Source: Pinus tabuliformis
Lineage: Eukaryota; Streptophyta; Pinopsida; Pinales; Pinaceae
Length of the DNA: 64,000 nt
NCBI GenBank assembly: GCA_031772625.1
Contig: CM062816.1
Coordinates: 831,148,071-831,212,070 of the forward strand
Direction: 5' to 3'
Positions 11,176 to 23,074 of the stretch are shown here, one piece after another. The position numbers and the translations under genes were made by a program. The notes below the pieces were generated by a model. That model saw only the letters and a program-made list of their open reading frames with translations. It was not told the origin of the DNA and searched no databases. The first letter of the stretch is position 1; each line of letters opens with the position of its first letter.

Positions 11176-12620
11176 ATTTAATGTTTGATAAAAAAAGTAT
11201 CATCCGCACAAAATGTTCTAAGTTATAGTCATTCTAGAAATATGGTTGTGTGAGGCTCCATCGTGGCAATAATTCAAAATTATATCCACTTCCTCATGAG
11301 TTAAGCACCATTGCAATATCAAATAAATCCCATGGTGATATAAAGTGTTATTGATAATGAAGTACCATTTCACATGATGTTGAATACATAATTTTTGTTA
11401 TAAGAAAGATGAGGGTTATACCTATGGGTTTGAAGATTCACAGGAATATATCTATACTAGGGTTCTTTAGAGGCAATGAGGAATAAATTTCCATTAGGTA
11501 AATATTCATTTGAAATAGATTCCTCAATGTCAAGTGTAAGTTATGGTATTAACTCAACAAAATATAAGGATTTCTTATACTTGGATGAAACAAAATCCAA
11601 GTCATATTCTTATAAAATGACAATGCACCTAGCATACATGTCCTCGATTATTTATTAAATCAAGATATATGGCATATGTTTTGAATCTACAATGAAGACA
11701 ATTCAATGAATTATATAATTATAAATTCATTGAGAAACAAGGATAGTAGCCAACACCAACTTCTCAATATGATATTTCAATTATGGTCCAATCATTCCTT
11801 TACTCAAATAGTAAATCACATGCTTGTGGCATGACTCATCCTCCTAAACCAAGACCATATTGATGGTTGATTCATACACCATAATATATAACAATAATTC
11901 CCTACTGTAATCAACTAGACTTAGTGGTGAGGTTAACATGAGATATCTTTTCAGAGTCTCAAAATAATGTTGTGCTTGATCATCCCACATAAATCAAACC
12001 CCCTTTTCAAAAGGCACATGAAACCCTTATAATATCGATGTAATTTATGATTAATAATATTTAGAAACTCACCTATCCTTGAAGATTTTGAAGTTGACAG
12101 ACTGAAGTTTGGGGACAAAACTAAAGTATTTCATCAACCTTTAAAGGATCCACTAGATTTCCATACTTAGACATGATGAATCCAAGTGATCTCCCATATT
12201 CCATAATGAAAATGTGTTTATGTGGATTTAGATGAATATTTTAATACTTAAATCTTTTAAATACAACATGAAGGTGTGCTAGATGTTCAACTCATTTCCT
12301 TGAACGAACAACCAAATCATCTAGATAAGCCTTGATGTATGCTTAATATCAATAACATAGTCGCATAGTATGTTAATATTGTGGATTAAGTAGAGAGCTC
12401 TTTGAAACAATAGTGCACCCCACAATAAATTTTGTTTGAACAAAATGAACACATATACCAAAGGGGTGTTGCATCCCCCTCTAGATGTAGATGTTTTAGC
12501 CTTTCAAGCAATATTCTTAGCTTATAGTAATACCCCCAAGGCTAGAAAACAAAGTTTATGAGGAGATTGGAGAAAATTCATGAAGTAAATATTTATCTTC
12601 CAACCTCAAGGCCTAAAGCC
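11176..12620 (-). pseudogene. Ty3/gypsy RT, RNase H and integrase N-terminal remnant
   Basis: This is the upstream half of the pol gene whose integrase lies at 2870-3795. On the minus strand the RT palm motif YLDDLVVRS is intact at about 12301-12330. It is followed by HLAHLHVVFKRFKY and FIMSKYGNLVDP (about 12150-12280), the usual spacing after the RT active site in gypsy elements. A GALLFQRAL segment lies upstream (about 12395-12420). Near 11440-11520 a segment NEYLPNGNLF resembles the connection to integrase. At about 11240-11330 a zinc-binding integrase piece reads CLTHEEVDIILNYCHDG. Stops and frame slips are frequent. LINE-A separates it from the integrase core. Confidence 0.78.
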
Positions 12621-13705
12621 CTATTTTTTTCATATATATGTCTCATTGACCATTTCACCATATGGCTAATCTCTACTTCATAAAGCTACCAAGGGAAATG
12701 ATTTATCTCACTATTCTTTAAAACATGCTCTTCTTGTTTTCAGCCATATTACCACGCACATTTTTTCTAGTAATCTCATTTATGTAAGTTGTCTCTTCCT
12801 TTCCCCACTCAACCATCTAGGCTCAAGCATACCCTTCACTACTAACCATTCCCTCAAGCAATCCATTGTTTCAAGGTTTTCATGTGCAACAAGACCACCA
12901 AATTATTACTAGGCATCCATTGTCACTCTCTAATTAATAATTTTTTTCAACCACAAGGTTCTAGCAAGCTTCTTTCCAAGATTTCTTTCATTTGGCCATG
13001 AAAATTTTCCATAACTCCATTCCCATGTCATAGTTTCATGTAGTCCATCCATACAGAACTACTCTACCGTGCAATTCTTTCACACCATCGATAGTAGCTC
13101 TTGAAATGATCTCAGTTCCATGAGTTAGTAGCAGTTACATCGTTTCAACTATTCAATATTAGTTTCAATGAAATATAACATAAGAATGCATTCACACATT
13201 GTATTCAAAAAATGTAATTAAGAATACATACGAGTGTGCATGTGTGCATATTCACTAGTTGCACATTTTTTTAACTACTTGAGGATACCTACTTAATGCA
13301 TTCTTGCATTATTTTTAGAATACCACATTCTTGTATCATGTCTTACACCATAATGAATTGGAAGGCCTAGCCAAATCTTCAACACATTATCCACCACCTC
13401 CCCAATACTTGATTGACCATATGGACACCTTAATTTTTATCCCAACACAACATCTAGTGCTCTCAGTGTTGGCAAAATGGCTGTATTATAAGACACCAAT
13501 ACAACTAGGGAGACCATTAGACATTTTTGTACTATTATAGCCTTCCCGAATCCATCCACATTATAGACTCACACGTGGCTAATTTTGTTGGCATTCACTT
13601 CTATAATATGATTATATCTCCTAGTATTCCTAGATTACTATTCAATATAAAAAACACAACATGACATGCCATATAAGTCATATGCAAACATTTAAAAGTT
13701 CAAAC

Positions 13706-13783
<78 letters not shown>

Positions 13784-15700
13784 TATATATATATATATCC
13801 CAAGTAGCCTCTAACCTTTACCATATCGAGCAGAGTATCATTCCTATCAATACATTCAAATCACATAATAATATCACTTCAGATATTAAATTCTAATTTA
13901 AAGAATTCTTTCCTAAATTCCCTTCACCATTTATTCAATCTAAACATACCAATTCACATGTACATGGTTATCATCATCTTATTTAATGTTACCTACTCAA
14001 TTTTTGTTTGTGAGGCTCACATGATCCCTTTTTTAACCTCTTTTCTAGCATTTTATCACTCATTTATGTTTGTATGTCTCATTTTCATATGGAGCAACAT
14101 CTTCAACCATGTTATGGCCCTTTTTCATAGATACATAATTCATTATTTGCAACTTTGCATTATCTTGTCATCATAATTTTTCCATAGCAATATACTACCA
14201 TTATTCTATAAGCATTTCATATGTGTGAAACATTTCTGTCTACTCCATGCATTCATTGTTAGTTTGAACTCTAATAGATATTCATTTTTTCTACCCATCT
14301 CTTGTATTTACAACATTCTTATGCATTACAATTATCAATTATATCATCCCTTTCAACATTGGGAAAACATATTAAAATAAAAATAAAAATAAATGAGTTA
14401 AAGATTACCCCTTATTTACATGACTACCTTGTTAGCCACGTTCCTCACTTTTTTGTTAAAACAATATAATCATCTCCATAAATCATTTTTCCATATCCTT
14501 GTGCCATATGTGACTATTCTTAAATCCCTTTGGAATCTTGTAGCCCAACATACTTTCACGTTATGCAGTGTTTCTCTCCTTTTTCAAGCATTTTCCAACC
14601 AAGTCCCATTTGGTTCTTTTACATTGCCAACCAATAAATCATATTGGTTTTCTTCTATAAACATCTTCTTGTTTGGGACAATCTTGCCCAAAGCTTTTCA
14701 ATGCTTGTGGTGCTTTAGTTTATATTATTCCATCTTAATATTTCTATTGTAGTCTTATTAACCAATCTCTATTTCTTTGGATAATTTTTCCGTAACCTTG
14801 AATTTATTAATCGACATTCCAACACGCTATACTGCCACATTTTGTGGCATTTGTAGCTTCATGTAGGCTATTCTAGAGGGGTAAAATATTTTTTACACTC
14901 ATTTGCAACTCCAATTTGAACTTTAACATTTTTCATCAATATTATTATTCCTTTTCCTTTTCCAATTTTAACTTTAACATTTAGATATGCTTTCCTTATC
15001 ATAGGCCTTCTTTTCATTTCCATTCCAAAAACCAATATACTTCTTGTTTTCTTTCTTTATTGTCATCAATTTCTACTTTTGGAAATGCACTCAACTCCCT
15101 TGGAATTTACTCAACATTTCCTACCTTCATTCTATCAATTATACCTATTTGCCTATTTAGTGCTAGACTTATTTGCACAATGTTGTAGTATTTCCCAACT
15201 AACATAATAATTTCCATTATGGCGCCTTCTACCAATATCTCAACTTGTTCATGGACTTTGTTTATTAATGGAATACTCTTCAATTTATGGAATAATTCTC
15301 TTTTGAATTTTGATTGTACCATTGTAGAAAAAAAATGCACCCAATGCAATGCTTTATTTCTCCATTAATAGTCCTTAGAATGAATGAACCTTCAGTATTT
15401 CATCCATTTAATGCTTTACTTTTGCACCATGCTTCCATGTTCCACTCTGATAAGAAAAAATGGATTTACTACTACAATATCTTCAATCATAATTGGAAAC
15501 TCTTTTGAGTGTTCATACATTAGTCCCCAAAGATAGTTTTCTATCCCCATGTCCCATACATTACCTCAATTAGGTCTTTGTTCCTTTTGTAGCCATTATT
15601 TCATTTTTGCATTCAATGTTCAGGAAACTTACCTTATGCTAGCTTCTCCACACCTCGTATTCTTGTCATGGTTACTTTTTTGTTCATAATAACCAACTAT
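12621..15700. other. No recognisable gene; probable upstream part of the gypsy element plus a (TA)n tract
   Basis: By position this would be the protease and gag region of the minus-strand gypsy element, but I recognise no protease or zinc-knuckle motif. A minus-strand open frame at 15107-15349 starts MHWVHFFSTMVQSKFKREL. Its downstream frames keep a coding-like look with stops (for example around 14480-14700), but I cannot name it. It could be decayed gag. The plus-strand open frames at 13331, 13958, 14420 and 15314 look like chance. Confidence 0.35.
13710..13798. repeat. (TA)n microsatellite, about 89 bp
   Basis: Uninterrupted TA dinucleotides except for one aga at about 13781. It is the longest TA tract in the window. 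Confidence 0.97.
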
Positions 15701-15708
15701 ATTGGTCA

Positions 15709-16881
15709 TGTTGAAAAGTGTAACTAGGTTTGGTATTCATAATGGAATGTGTAATTTTGATTTTATGTAATTGATGAAAATAAGAAAAATAAAATTATTA
15801 TTGTAATGCTTGTCTCATGGGTTTCATGAGCAAGGAAGTTTATTTTTAGTGATGGCTCCCATTGAGAGCCTTTAGGAATTTTCATCTAGTCATAAAAGTC
15901 AATTTGAGTCTATGTCATGTATGAAGGACCCTTCTTGGGTATATTATATTTTGTATGAGTCATTATATAAGTATAAATAGTCATCCAAGACCAAGCAAAG
16001 TCTCCTCCTCAAGTCAGCTTCAAAAGGAACAATGTTAACTCTCCAAAGGAGATGTCGGCTCACATGCACTCATGCCGGCTCATTATGCTGGCAAACAACT
16101 ATAAATAGGGCAACTTAGCCTGATTTCAGAGCAAGGATTTCAGTCAAGCAATATGCAATAGGAAGAAGTGTGAAGAGGATAAGGAGTAGCCTCATAACCA
16201 ACGAAGTGAAGGGAAAGAAGAGCGAGGAGATTCAACATTGTTTCGGGTAATTTCTCCTCACACATGTGACAGAAAAGCATGGCTTCTAAAGTAGGGTTAT
16301 AATAGTCTCTAGAGAAGCCTTTAAGGAAGCTGTCAAGCATCATTATTGCTAGTTGAAGCCTCAAGGAGGAATCTCCAAGTCAAGCGAAGAAGAAAGGGTC
16401 TCCAAGTTGTCTCAAATCAGTTCACACGTGGGAATTGCAAAATTATTGTTGGACCGAGAATTGCAGGACTGTAGTAGAAGGTCGAAAAGTTCAAGTAGTT
16501 GAAGTTAACCTTGCTTGAAGCCAGTTTGACCAAGTATTGATTTGGGCATGGAAGAGAAAGAGTGAAAGATCTTGTAACTTAGTCTTGGATTGGAAAATAG
16601 GTCAAGGGTCTTGGTCTTGGTATTCGTCAATTGGAATCTCTATAAGAAGAAGAATTTGTTTGGGTTTTCCTCTCAAAGGTGAGAGTTTTTGGCCCTGGAT
16701 GATAGCCTATATTTTGTGTCTCTCATCTCTTTATGGTTTATGCATTGGTAGTTGTTTGATGAAGAAGAACACTAATAACCTAAGTAAAAGAAGATCCTAA
16801 TCTAAATAAGTAAAAAGAACTCGCAAGCAGTTACTAATAGAAGAGAAATCTCATAATTTATATTCCCTAGATTTCTCAACA
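15709..16881 (+). repeat. 5' LTR of the copia-like element
   Basis: The LTR begins tgttgaaaagtgtaac and ends atttctcaaca, giving short inverted ends (TGTTGA/TCAACA). A TATA box, ctataaata, lies at 16099-16107 after a stretch with repeated gccggctca-type words, so transcription should start near 16130. The open frame at 16537-16800 lies inside the LTR and is not regarded as a gene. Confidence 0.8.
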
Positions 16882-16894
16882 TGGTATCAAAGCT
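16882..16894 (+). other. Primer-binding site (initiator tRNA-Met type)
   Basis: tggtatcaaagct starts at the base after the 5' LTR. It differs by one base from the common plant retrotransposon PBS tggtatcagagc. The exact abutment supports the LTR border call. Confidence 0.82.
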
Positions 16895-17289
16895 AAGGTG
16901 ACTAAGTCAAGGAATTGCATCTTATCAAGGGACACCCAAGGATAAAATCTCAAGGAATGCATCAAAGTAAATATCATCTTGAAGTCAAAGGAAGCAGCAT
17001 AACCCTAGATCAAAGAATTCTACAAAGAAGTATTGGGATCATCATTAAGAGGGAGAAGGCAAAAACCCTACATCTACTCAAGTTAAAGTGTTTTGAATAA
17101 TATTTGTCCAAAGGAAGCTAGATCAAAAGGAAGTGTCATCTCATTCTTTGTGGGATCAAGGATCATTCTTGAAGAAAACTACCTTCATCAAGGAGAAGTG
17201 TTCTATCCTCTATATCATCATCAACATCAAGGAAGCAACAAGAAGAAGGAGCATCTTATCAAGTATGTGTATTTATGTCCACTTCTAAA

Positions 17290-18115
17290 TCTGTCAAAAT
17301 GTATTTTTTTAAGGAAAGCAACAAATTGGTTAGGGCTTCAAACTATCTTGCATGGAAGAAAAGGACATATCTGAATCTCTTATGGAACACGTCAAAGGTT
17401 CTAACACTAAACTAAGAAAGGAATATTCTCAATCTCTTTCCAAGCATATGAAAGGGGAAGTTAGGGCTCAAAGGATTCTCATAGAATCCATCAAGGATCC
17501 CCTCATCCCATATGTATCTAAACTCGAAACTTTAAAATAAATCTATGACAAATTGGTAGAGTTGTATTCCGTAAGCACTGCTAGAGAATTCATATCATTA
17601 AGGTAAGAAATATACAAGCTGAAGATGTCAAGGGAATATGGAATAACCTCATATTTATGAGGATATCTGAAATATGGGATCAACTACAAGATCTTGGAGA
17701 AGTCATGTTTGATAGAGAAATGACTACAGTTGTATTAAATGCACTACCAAAGGAGTGGGGTAACTTTACTTCAAGTATTTATGGGAAGAAGAAGCTACTC
17801 CATTCCAGGATCTATGGTCACTGTGCAAGATTGGACAATCTAGACTAAAGGCCAAATCTAATGTGGGAGCAGGAGAGAAAAATCAAGCATATGCTGCAAT
17901 GACAAAAAGAAAGGGAAAATTTGAAAAGTTTGGTCCTCAGAAAAAGAAGAAGACCATGGCTAAAATATAATTATATGGTTGTCAAGAATATGGGCACTAA
18001 AGGAGAGATTGTCCTAAGCTCAAGAAGGACAATAACAAAAGAGGAAGAGAAGAAGCCCACATCACCGAGGAAGTGGAAGAAGATTAAAAGAAGAAATACA
18101 AGAAGGATGAAGTAA
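17290..18115 (+). pseudogene. Copia-like gag remnant with zinc knuckle
   Basis: Frames here give a plant copia-type gag, the capsid and nucleocapsid precursor. The N-terminal wording NKLVRASNYLAWKKRTYLN (about 17323-17380) matches the usual start, where a residue to be modified is followed by Y.xW. KSMTNW and EIYKLKMS-like segments follow. The knuckle region at about 17955-18015 reads GCQEYGH then RRDCPK, so the second Cys, the His and the last Cys remain, while the first Cys has become Leu. Two stops fall inside it. A basic, acidic-tailed end follows. The copy cannot make a functional gag. Confidence 0.65.
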
Positions 18116-19933
18116 TAGATCTCCACTATTGAGATAATCTTCCTCACCTAAGTTCTTTTCAAGTTCCTAATTATTCTATTGTAATATATGGCTATCATGA
18201 TTCACTAAATGGGATGCATCAAGGCATCATAGAAGCATTGAAAGCAAGAGCTCAGGACATCATCGTAGAGAATCATGAAATATGTTTAGAATCTATGGAA
18301 GTCAAGGATATATCTCATTGGGAACATAAGTGGCAAGGTCATATAGTACAAGGTTCATCATACATCCATCAAAAGAAAACATTTGTTGATGGGGATACTT
18401 TAGATCCTCAAGATTCAAGAATTTCAAACTTGTGGAATTCATGGAATGATGACATAAAAGTGAGCAGATCAAGGAATTAAAGCTCTTTCAATCAAGGAAG
18501 TTGTTGCAAGAAGTCTGGATGACCCAAAGGAAAAATGAGGTATGTATGCTTACATTTGATATTGTGGAAGTCATGTCATATGGTTGCAGACATCATGAAA
18601 CAATGCTTTATAGTAAGAGCATGATCAAAATAAAGGATCTCCTCCCTCAAAGGGATGCAGGAATGCATGGGTCACACATTCACTAGATGAAATCAACATA
18701 ATGTGTCCTCATATGAAGTATGAGGTGGTTGAATACAATTGAGGAACTCTAATTGACAGCTCCTGGGAATGAAATGTGTGAAGAAAGGAAGGAAGAGATC
18801 ATGGAATACGAAACCATGGTAAAGGAAATCAACATCCAAAAGACCAAGAATATTTGACTAGGATATCTCCATGGAAGATATAGTCTGAAAAAGAAAGGGA
18901 CCCTTGACAATATATATATTTGGGAGATGTGTTGATATGTTTGCAGGATGCTGATGCAAACTAGAAGATGTCATGATGAAAGACCATCACAAAGGTAATG
19001 TTTATTTTAATGTTCATTCCTTTATTTTTGAACAAATATCTGGATGAGTTTATGCAAGGATTTCGAGGGAAGATCTATGGATGTCTTCCACCACCAATGC
19101 ACATGTAGTAGGATGAAATATCCTTAAGTAAATGTGGCATGAAGAAAGAAACATGGCATGAAGGAAGGCCATATATGGACTGATGGATCACTTTCCAATG
19201 ATGACATGGATGAAAATGATGGACGGTCAGTGCCCTCTGTAGAATTCCCAAACATGAAGACTCCTAGATAGCGAAAATAAGTTCATGACATTGTAAGGAG
19301 GAGTTCTTCAAGCAGTTGGTTTTCCCATCATCTCCACCTGAGGAGCTGTTGTAGGTCCCTAATTAAGAGGGAGCCTGGAATCATTTTTCTTACTTGGAAG
19401 AAACTTGGAAATTCCTAAGCCAAGAGGGAGATTAGGTAGATTCCTTCCATAAGAATGAGTACATTCCTTTATTGTAATAGATATGTCCTCCCTAATTAAG
19501 AGGGAGAGGTAGACACATCATTCTTGTCTTCACTTGGGAAGACAAAATGGAGGATTGGGTAAACATCTAGAATCCAATGCTCTTTGAGGATGTATTAGGG
19601 CATCCAAGATAAGAGTAGTCGTAGAGGACCAATATTCTTTGAGGACTGGGAATCGAAGATAAGAATAGTCTTGGTGGAACACACCCTGAGAACTCGGGTG
19701 GGGTATGTTCCAAGAGAGACAGTGATGAGGGTGTCTATACATCATTGGTCTCGCCAGAATTGAGCTTAGATATCATGGAGAGATAGAGTTGTTAATCAAG
19801 GCATTCCTATGCGACAATGCTGGTTGATATGATGCTATACAAATGGGTTACCAATCTGACTCTTCTTATGAGAAATTCTTCAAATTGAGAATGACCAAGT
19901 ACCATTATGAATACCTCCCTAGTTAAGAGGGAC
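18116..19933 (+). other. Unidentified internal region of the copia-like element
   Basis: Two short open frames, 18214-18480 (88 codons, MHQGIIEALKARAQDIIVEN...) and 18501-18686, lie here. Neither has a motif I know. They sit between gag and the 3' LTR where pol would be in an autonomous element. The final kilobase has four copies of a near-palindromic, PPT-like word (see findings). No RT active-site or integrase motif is seen in any frame. Confidence 0.45.
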
Positions 19934-19970
19934 TGTTGAAAAGTGTAACTAGGTTAGGTTTGGTCTTCAT
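19934..19970 (+). repeat. Truncated 3' LTR remnant
   Basis: tgttgaaaagtgtaactagg matches the first 20 bases of the 5' LTR exactly. A looser match continues to about 19970 and then stops. It is preceded by a purine-rich ttaagagggac that would serve as the polypurine tract. The rest of the 3' LTR is missing or moved. Confidence 0.75.
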
Positions 19971-21250
19971 ATTGACCTCGTAACCTCCATGTGACTGCTA
20001 ATCTAATGCAATCATAATGAGCGCGTGGACCAAGCCACATATGGTATCTACTATGGTTATAAGGTTTTGGATGGCATATAATGTCGTCTTGTTACAACCA
20101 ACGAACTAGAAACCACGTCAAAGATTCATTGGGCCAGGTCAGTAGACAATAAAATGCAACAACATATGGTTAATATATTGTTGGGAATATATTTAATATG
20201 ATGTTGGTTGGTGGTTATATATGGGTGTAAACATAACATATATTAAATATGTTGGTTGGTATTAAGGTTGGACTTTCAAAATAGACCCACCCATCAAATT
20301 TGATTGTTTTCATACCTCTCTGAAAAATCTTCACGGTTTCAAGGAAAGATTTTGACAATTTTGTAAAATTTTAAACTATATTTTACGAGCAAATCACCCC
20401 TATGACAAGAAATTTTCCCATTCAATTCGATCCTTGGTTGGTATGAAAAAAAACTATACTAATGCACCAACATATATATGATATGGTTTTTATAACCAAA
20501 GTTTAATATGCGCTTGTCAGAGTTTAATATATTCCACATATATATTGTTTGTTATAACAAAGTTCAACAATATGCTGTTTTTATTATATGTTGTTACAAT
20601 AGGGTTGCAACCTCCACGGGTTCAACCTTGGGGTTTAGACCCTACGAAACTATAAATATGTAAAACAAATTTCCGCTACACCAAGCTTTGTGGTTGTGAT
20701 ATTTTTGCATAATACTTTCCTTTTGTGGCCTAGTTGTATACTGTGTATTGTGTATAAAACACAGGTTGGCCCTTTTGAAGTGCAACAAAAGGAGAGATAG
20801 GTCGACAAGAGTTTGTAAAGGTCATTGTGTAGCTACAAAAGATATTATAGTGTTATGGTGTTGAAAGAAGGTCGAGATTCTTTGATTTTTGTAGCGTAAT
20901 TATCATTGTCTTTGTGATAAATCATAAAGTATTTTCCATTTTGGAGGATCATAAAAGGAGAGGTTTTGTGAAGGGTTCTTAGAGTTTTTTTTGTAAAGTT
21001 GCAGACTAGAGAGAAAGTTGTAGATATTAGGGAATTGATGTAATTAGAGTTATTTTTGCATCATAATTGAAGAGGCCACTCCATTGGAAGCGGACTTGGA
21101 GCCATAACCCACGCTGGGTGAACTCCATTATCAATATTATTTGTGTTCTTTTATGTTATATGTAATTGTTTATTTCTATTATTGCATTTTTAATAAGCTT
21201 TTTGTCAAGCTTGGTATTTCAGATTCTATTTAAGCTATATAAATCACAGG
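19971..21250. other. No gene; LTR-like non-coding sequence
   Basis: There is no coding reading. A TATA-like ctataaatatg lies near 20650, and the stretch ends in wording common at the 3' end of plant LTRs and leaders (gccactccattgg near 21070). I could not find paired borders, a TSD or a PBS, so it may be an LTR fragment that replaced the copia-like 3' LTR. This is not proven. Confidence 0.3.
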
Positions 21251-21254
21251 CTTT

Positions 21255-22455
21255 GTTTGCAAGTTTCCATGGTGATTTGAATTTGAAGAATAATTTTATG
21301 GAGTTTTATCCACAATATTCATTTTTAATCGATGTTTCGAGTCCATACCAGGACCCATAATCAAGAGAAATTGATGAGATAAAGGATAAATGAAGAGGTA
21401 AAAATAAGTCTACCATCCTTCTCTCTATCTTCGTACTTAATTTTTCGAGTAGATGAATCTCAATCCCAGTTTTATGTTCATGTAGGGTAACAATCTGTGT
21501 TTGCAAGTTTTTGTGGTGATTTGAATTTGAATAATAGGTTTATGGAGTTTTATCCATAGTATTCATTTTTAATCGACATTTCAAGTCTAAACCTAGACCC
21601 ATCATCAAGAGAAATTGATGAGAGAAAGGATAAATGAAGAGGTATAATAAGTTTGCAATCGTTCTCTCTATCTTCATTCTTAATTTTTCTAGTAAAAAAA
21701 TCTCATTCCAAGTTTCCCTTCCATGCACGGTAACAATCCTTGTTTCAATTTTCGTGGTGTTTTGAATATGAAGAATAGGTTTCCAGAGTTTTATCCACAT
21801 TATTCATTTTTAATCGACGTTTCTGTTAGAAAATTATATATTACAAAGCAATGGAACACATAAAATATTGCAGAAATATAAACACAGAAAACACATAAAA
21901 CAAGAGAGACACAGATATACGTGGTTCACCCAGTTTGGGCTACATCCACGGAGAAACAGCCAGTGCTTTTTTATTATATTATCCAGCAAATTGAAGAGAT
22001 ACAACCAACAACAGATCCGCTGTAACACCCTCTTCACTCTCAATCTCCTCTCTCTTCCTCACTCAGAATACAGATGTGCATAGACGCAATACAATTCCCT
22101 CATATATAGTGAGGGGTTGCCTTCTAGGGCAAAATAAAACCCTAAATTAAACATAACTTCTACCGTTAGATCATCCACCTAATGAACAACCCAGATTGAC
22201 TAGAAATTACTAGGCTTTTACAAGGTAATTTTACATCTATTTTTAGCTTCGGGGGCATTGACCCTGGACCCCCGAGGGGGGGACAAGTCCCCCTTGCACC
22301 CCCCTGCGTGGAGGGGTGTACAGTATTCCTAGGGTATACATCCAGTTGAAACCTTTGAATACAGAAGATAATCAGGCTCCACACCCAACAGTTTCAAGTC
22401 CAGAATAGGACCCATCATCAGGAGAAATTAATGAGATAAAGGATAAATGAAGAGA
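21255..22455. repeat. 244-bp tandem array, three copies, third one split by a solo LTR
   Basis: Units begin at 21255, 21499 and 21742 (period 243-244). Each contains gttttatccaca-like, tttttaatcgacgtttc, agagaaattgatgag and ttctctctatcttc words. The third unit is cut at 21823 and continues at 22391, with the solo LTR between. Minus-strand open frames at 21306-21506 and 21540-21800 are the same repeat read twice, not genes. Confidence 0.88.
21824..22390 (-). mobile_element. Solo LTR, 567 bp, copia-type
   Basis: The sequence begins tgttagaaaatt and ends acacccaaca (TG...CA) and is flanked on both sides by gtttc (21819-21823 and 22391-22395). Removing it rejoins a tandem-repeat unit exactly, so the borders are firm. 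Its acgtggttcaccc...ggctacatccacgg wording is common in plant Ty1/copia LTRs and reads in the usual sense on the minus strand. No internal region remains, which is the expected product of unequal LTR recombination. The small frames at 21834 and 21868 are inside it and are not regarded as genes. Confidence 0.92.
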
Positions 22456-23060
22456 TTATAGGCTCATGATCAAAGATCATGATCACCACTTTACCAAGGG
22501 GTCTCATAAATCACTTTTATGGTCATGGAACCTACATCACCCACATGCCTGAGATTTATGGACCTTGACCCATATTTAAGCCTCCATGAACCTTTCCACA
22601 TGTACATTCACCCCTCTAACATTTCCATTGTGGTAATTCATGTCACCAATATGAATCCATGTCACCAATACAATTCCACATCATTTGTACAGAAAAATCC
22701 AAAAACTTCTAATTTTTCAGTTTCTCCTAATTTTGTCAAAAATGTCTATTTTCAAAAATTCAATTTTCTACCACCATGGAAGCTATGTTTGAGCTCCTCA
22801 TGATATTTTTTGTCCCAATTCATCAATTGATCTTCTCCACATGATTTTTTTCCATGAATTTTAAGCATAAATTAGGGCATTTCCCAATTTTAGCCCAATT
22901 TCACTCAATTTTTACATGTTTAACTTTGTAATTCTTACATTTGGTTGGTTCCATTCTTGAAATCATTCAAATAGAGGTTAAAATTATAGATATTAAGCCC
23001 TATGACTCAATTTCCTCAAAATTCTAGGAAATTCCCATGCAATTCTCGTGTTGTAGCTCA
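22456..23060 (-). other. Probable leader of the minus-strand LTR element at 23075
   Basis: This non-coding stretch lies on the internal side of the PBS of the element whose LTR is 23075-24133. It is about 600 bases and carries no gag reading. The plus-strand open frame 22519-22803 is unrecognised and probably chance. Confidence 0.4.
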
Positions 23061-23070
23061 CTCTGATACC
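23061..23070 (-). other. Primer-binding site of a minus-strand LTR element
   Basis: On the minus strand tggtatcagag follows the LTR end after a short spacer. This matches the initiator tRNA-Met type PBS (the plus strand reads ctctgatacca). It orients the element: LTR right, internal region left. Confidence 0.75.
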
Positions 23071-23074
23071 ACTC

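Larger units (their letters stand above)
15709..19970 (+). mobile_element. Non-autonomous copia-like LTR element (gag-only), 3' LTR truncated
   Basis: A 1173-bp 5' LTR (15709-16881, TGTTGA...TCAACA) is followed directly by a PBS of the initiator-Met type (tggtatcaaagct). About 3.05 kb of internal sequence then runs to the start of a second LTR copy at 19934, of which only about 37 bases match before the sequence changes. The internal part has a decayed gag with a zinc-knuckle remnant. I see no protease, integrase, RT or RNase H. Elements with LTRs and gag only are known in plants as TR-GAG. They depend on enzymes from autonomous relatives. The assignment to copia rests on the PBS and gag wording and is moderate. 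Confidence 0.75.

Noticed and set aside
15107-15349. 80-codon minus-strand frame as a host gene
   Set aside because: Coding-like but isolated, with stops in the continuing frames; described only as possible decayed gag.
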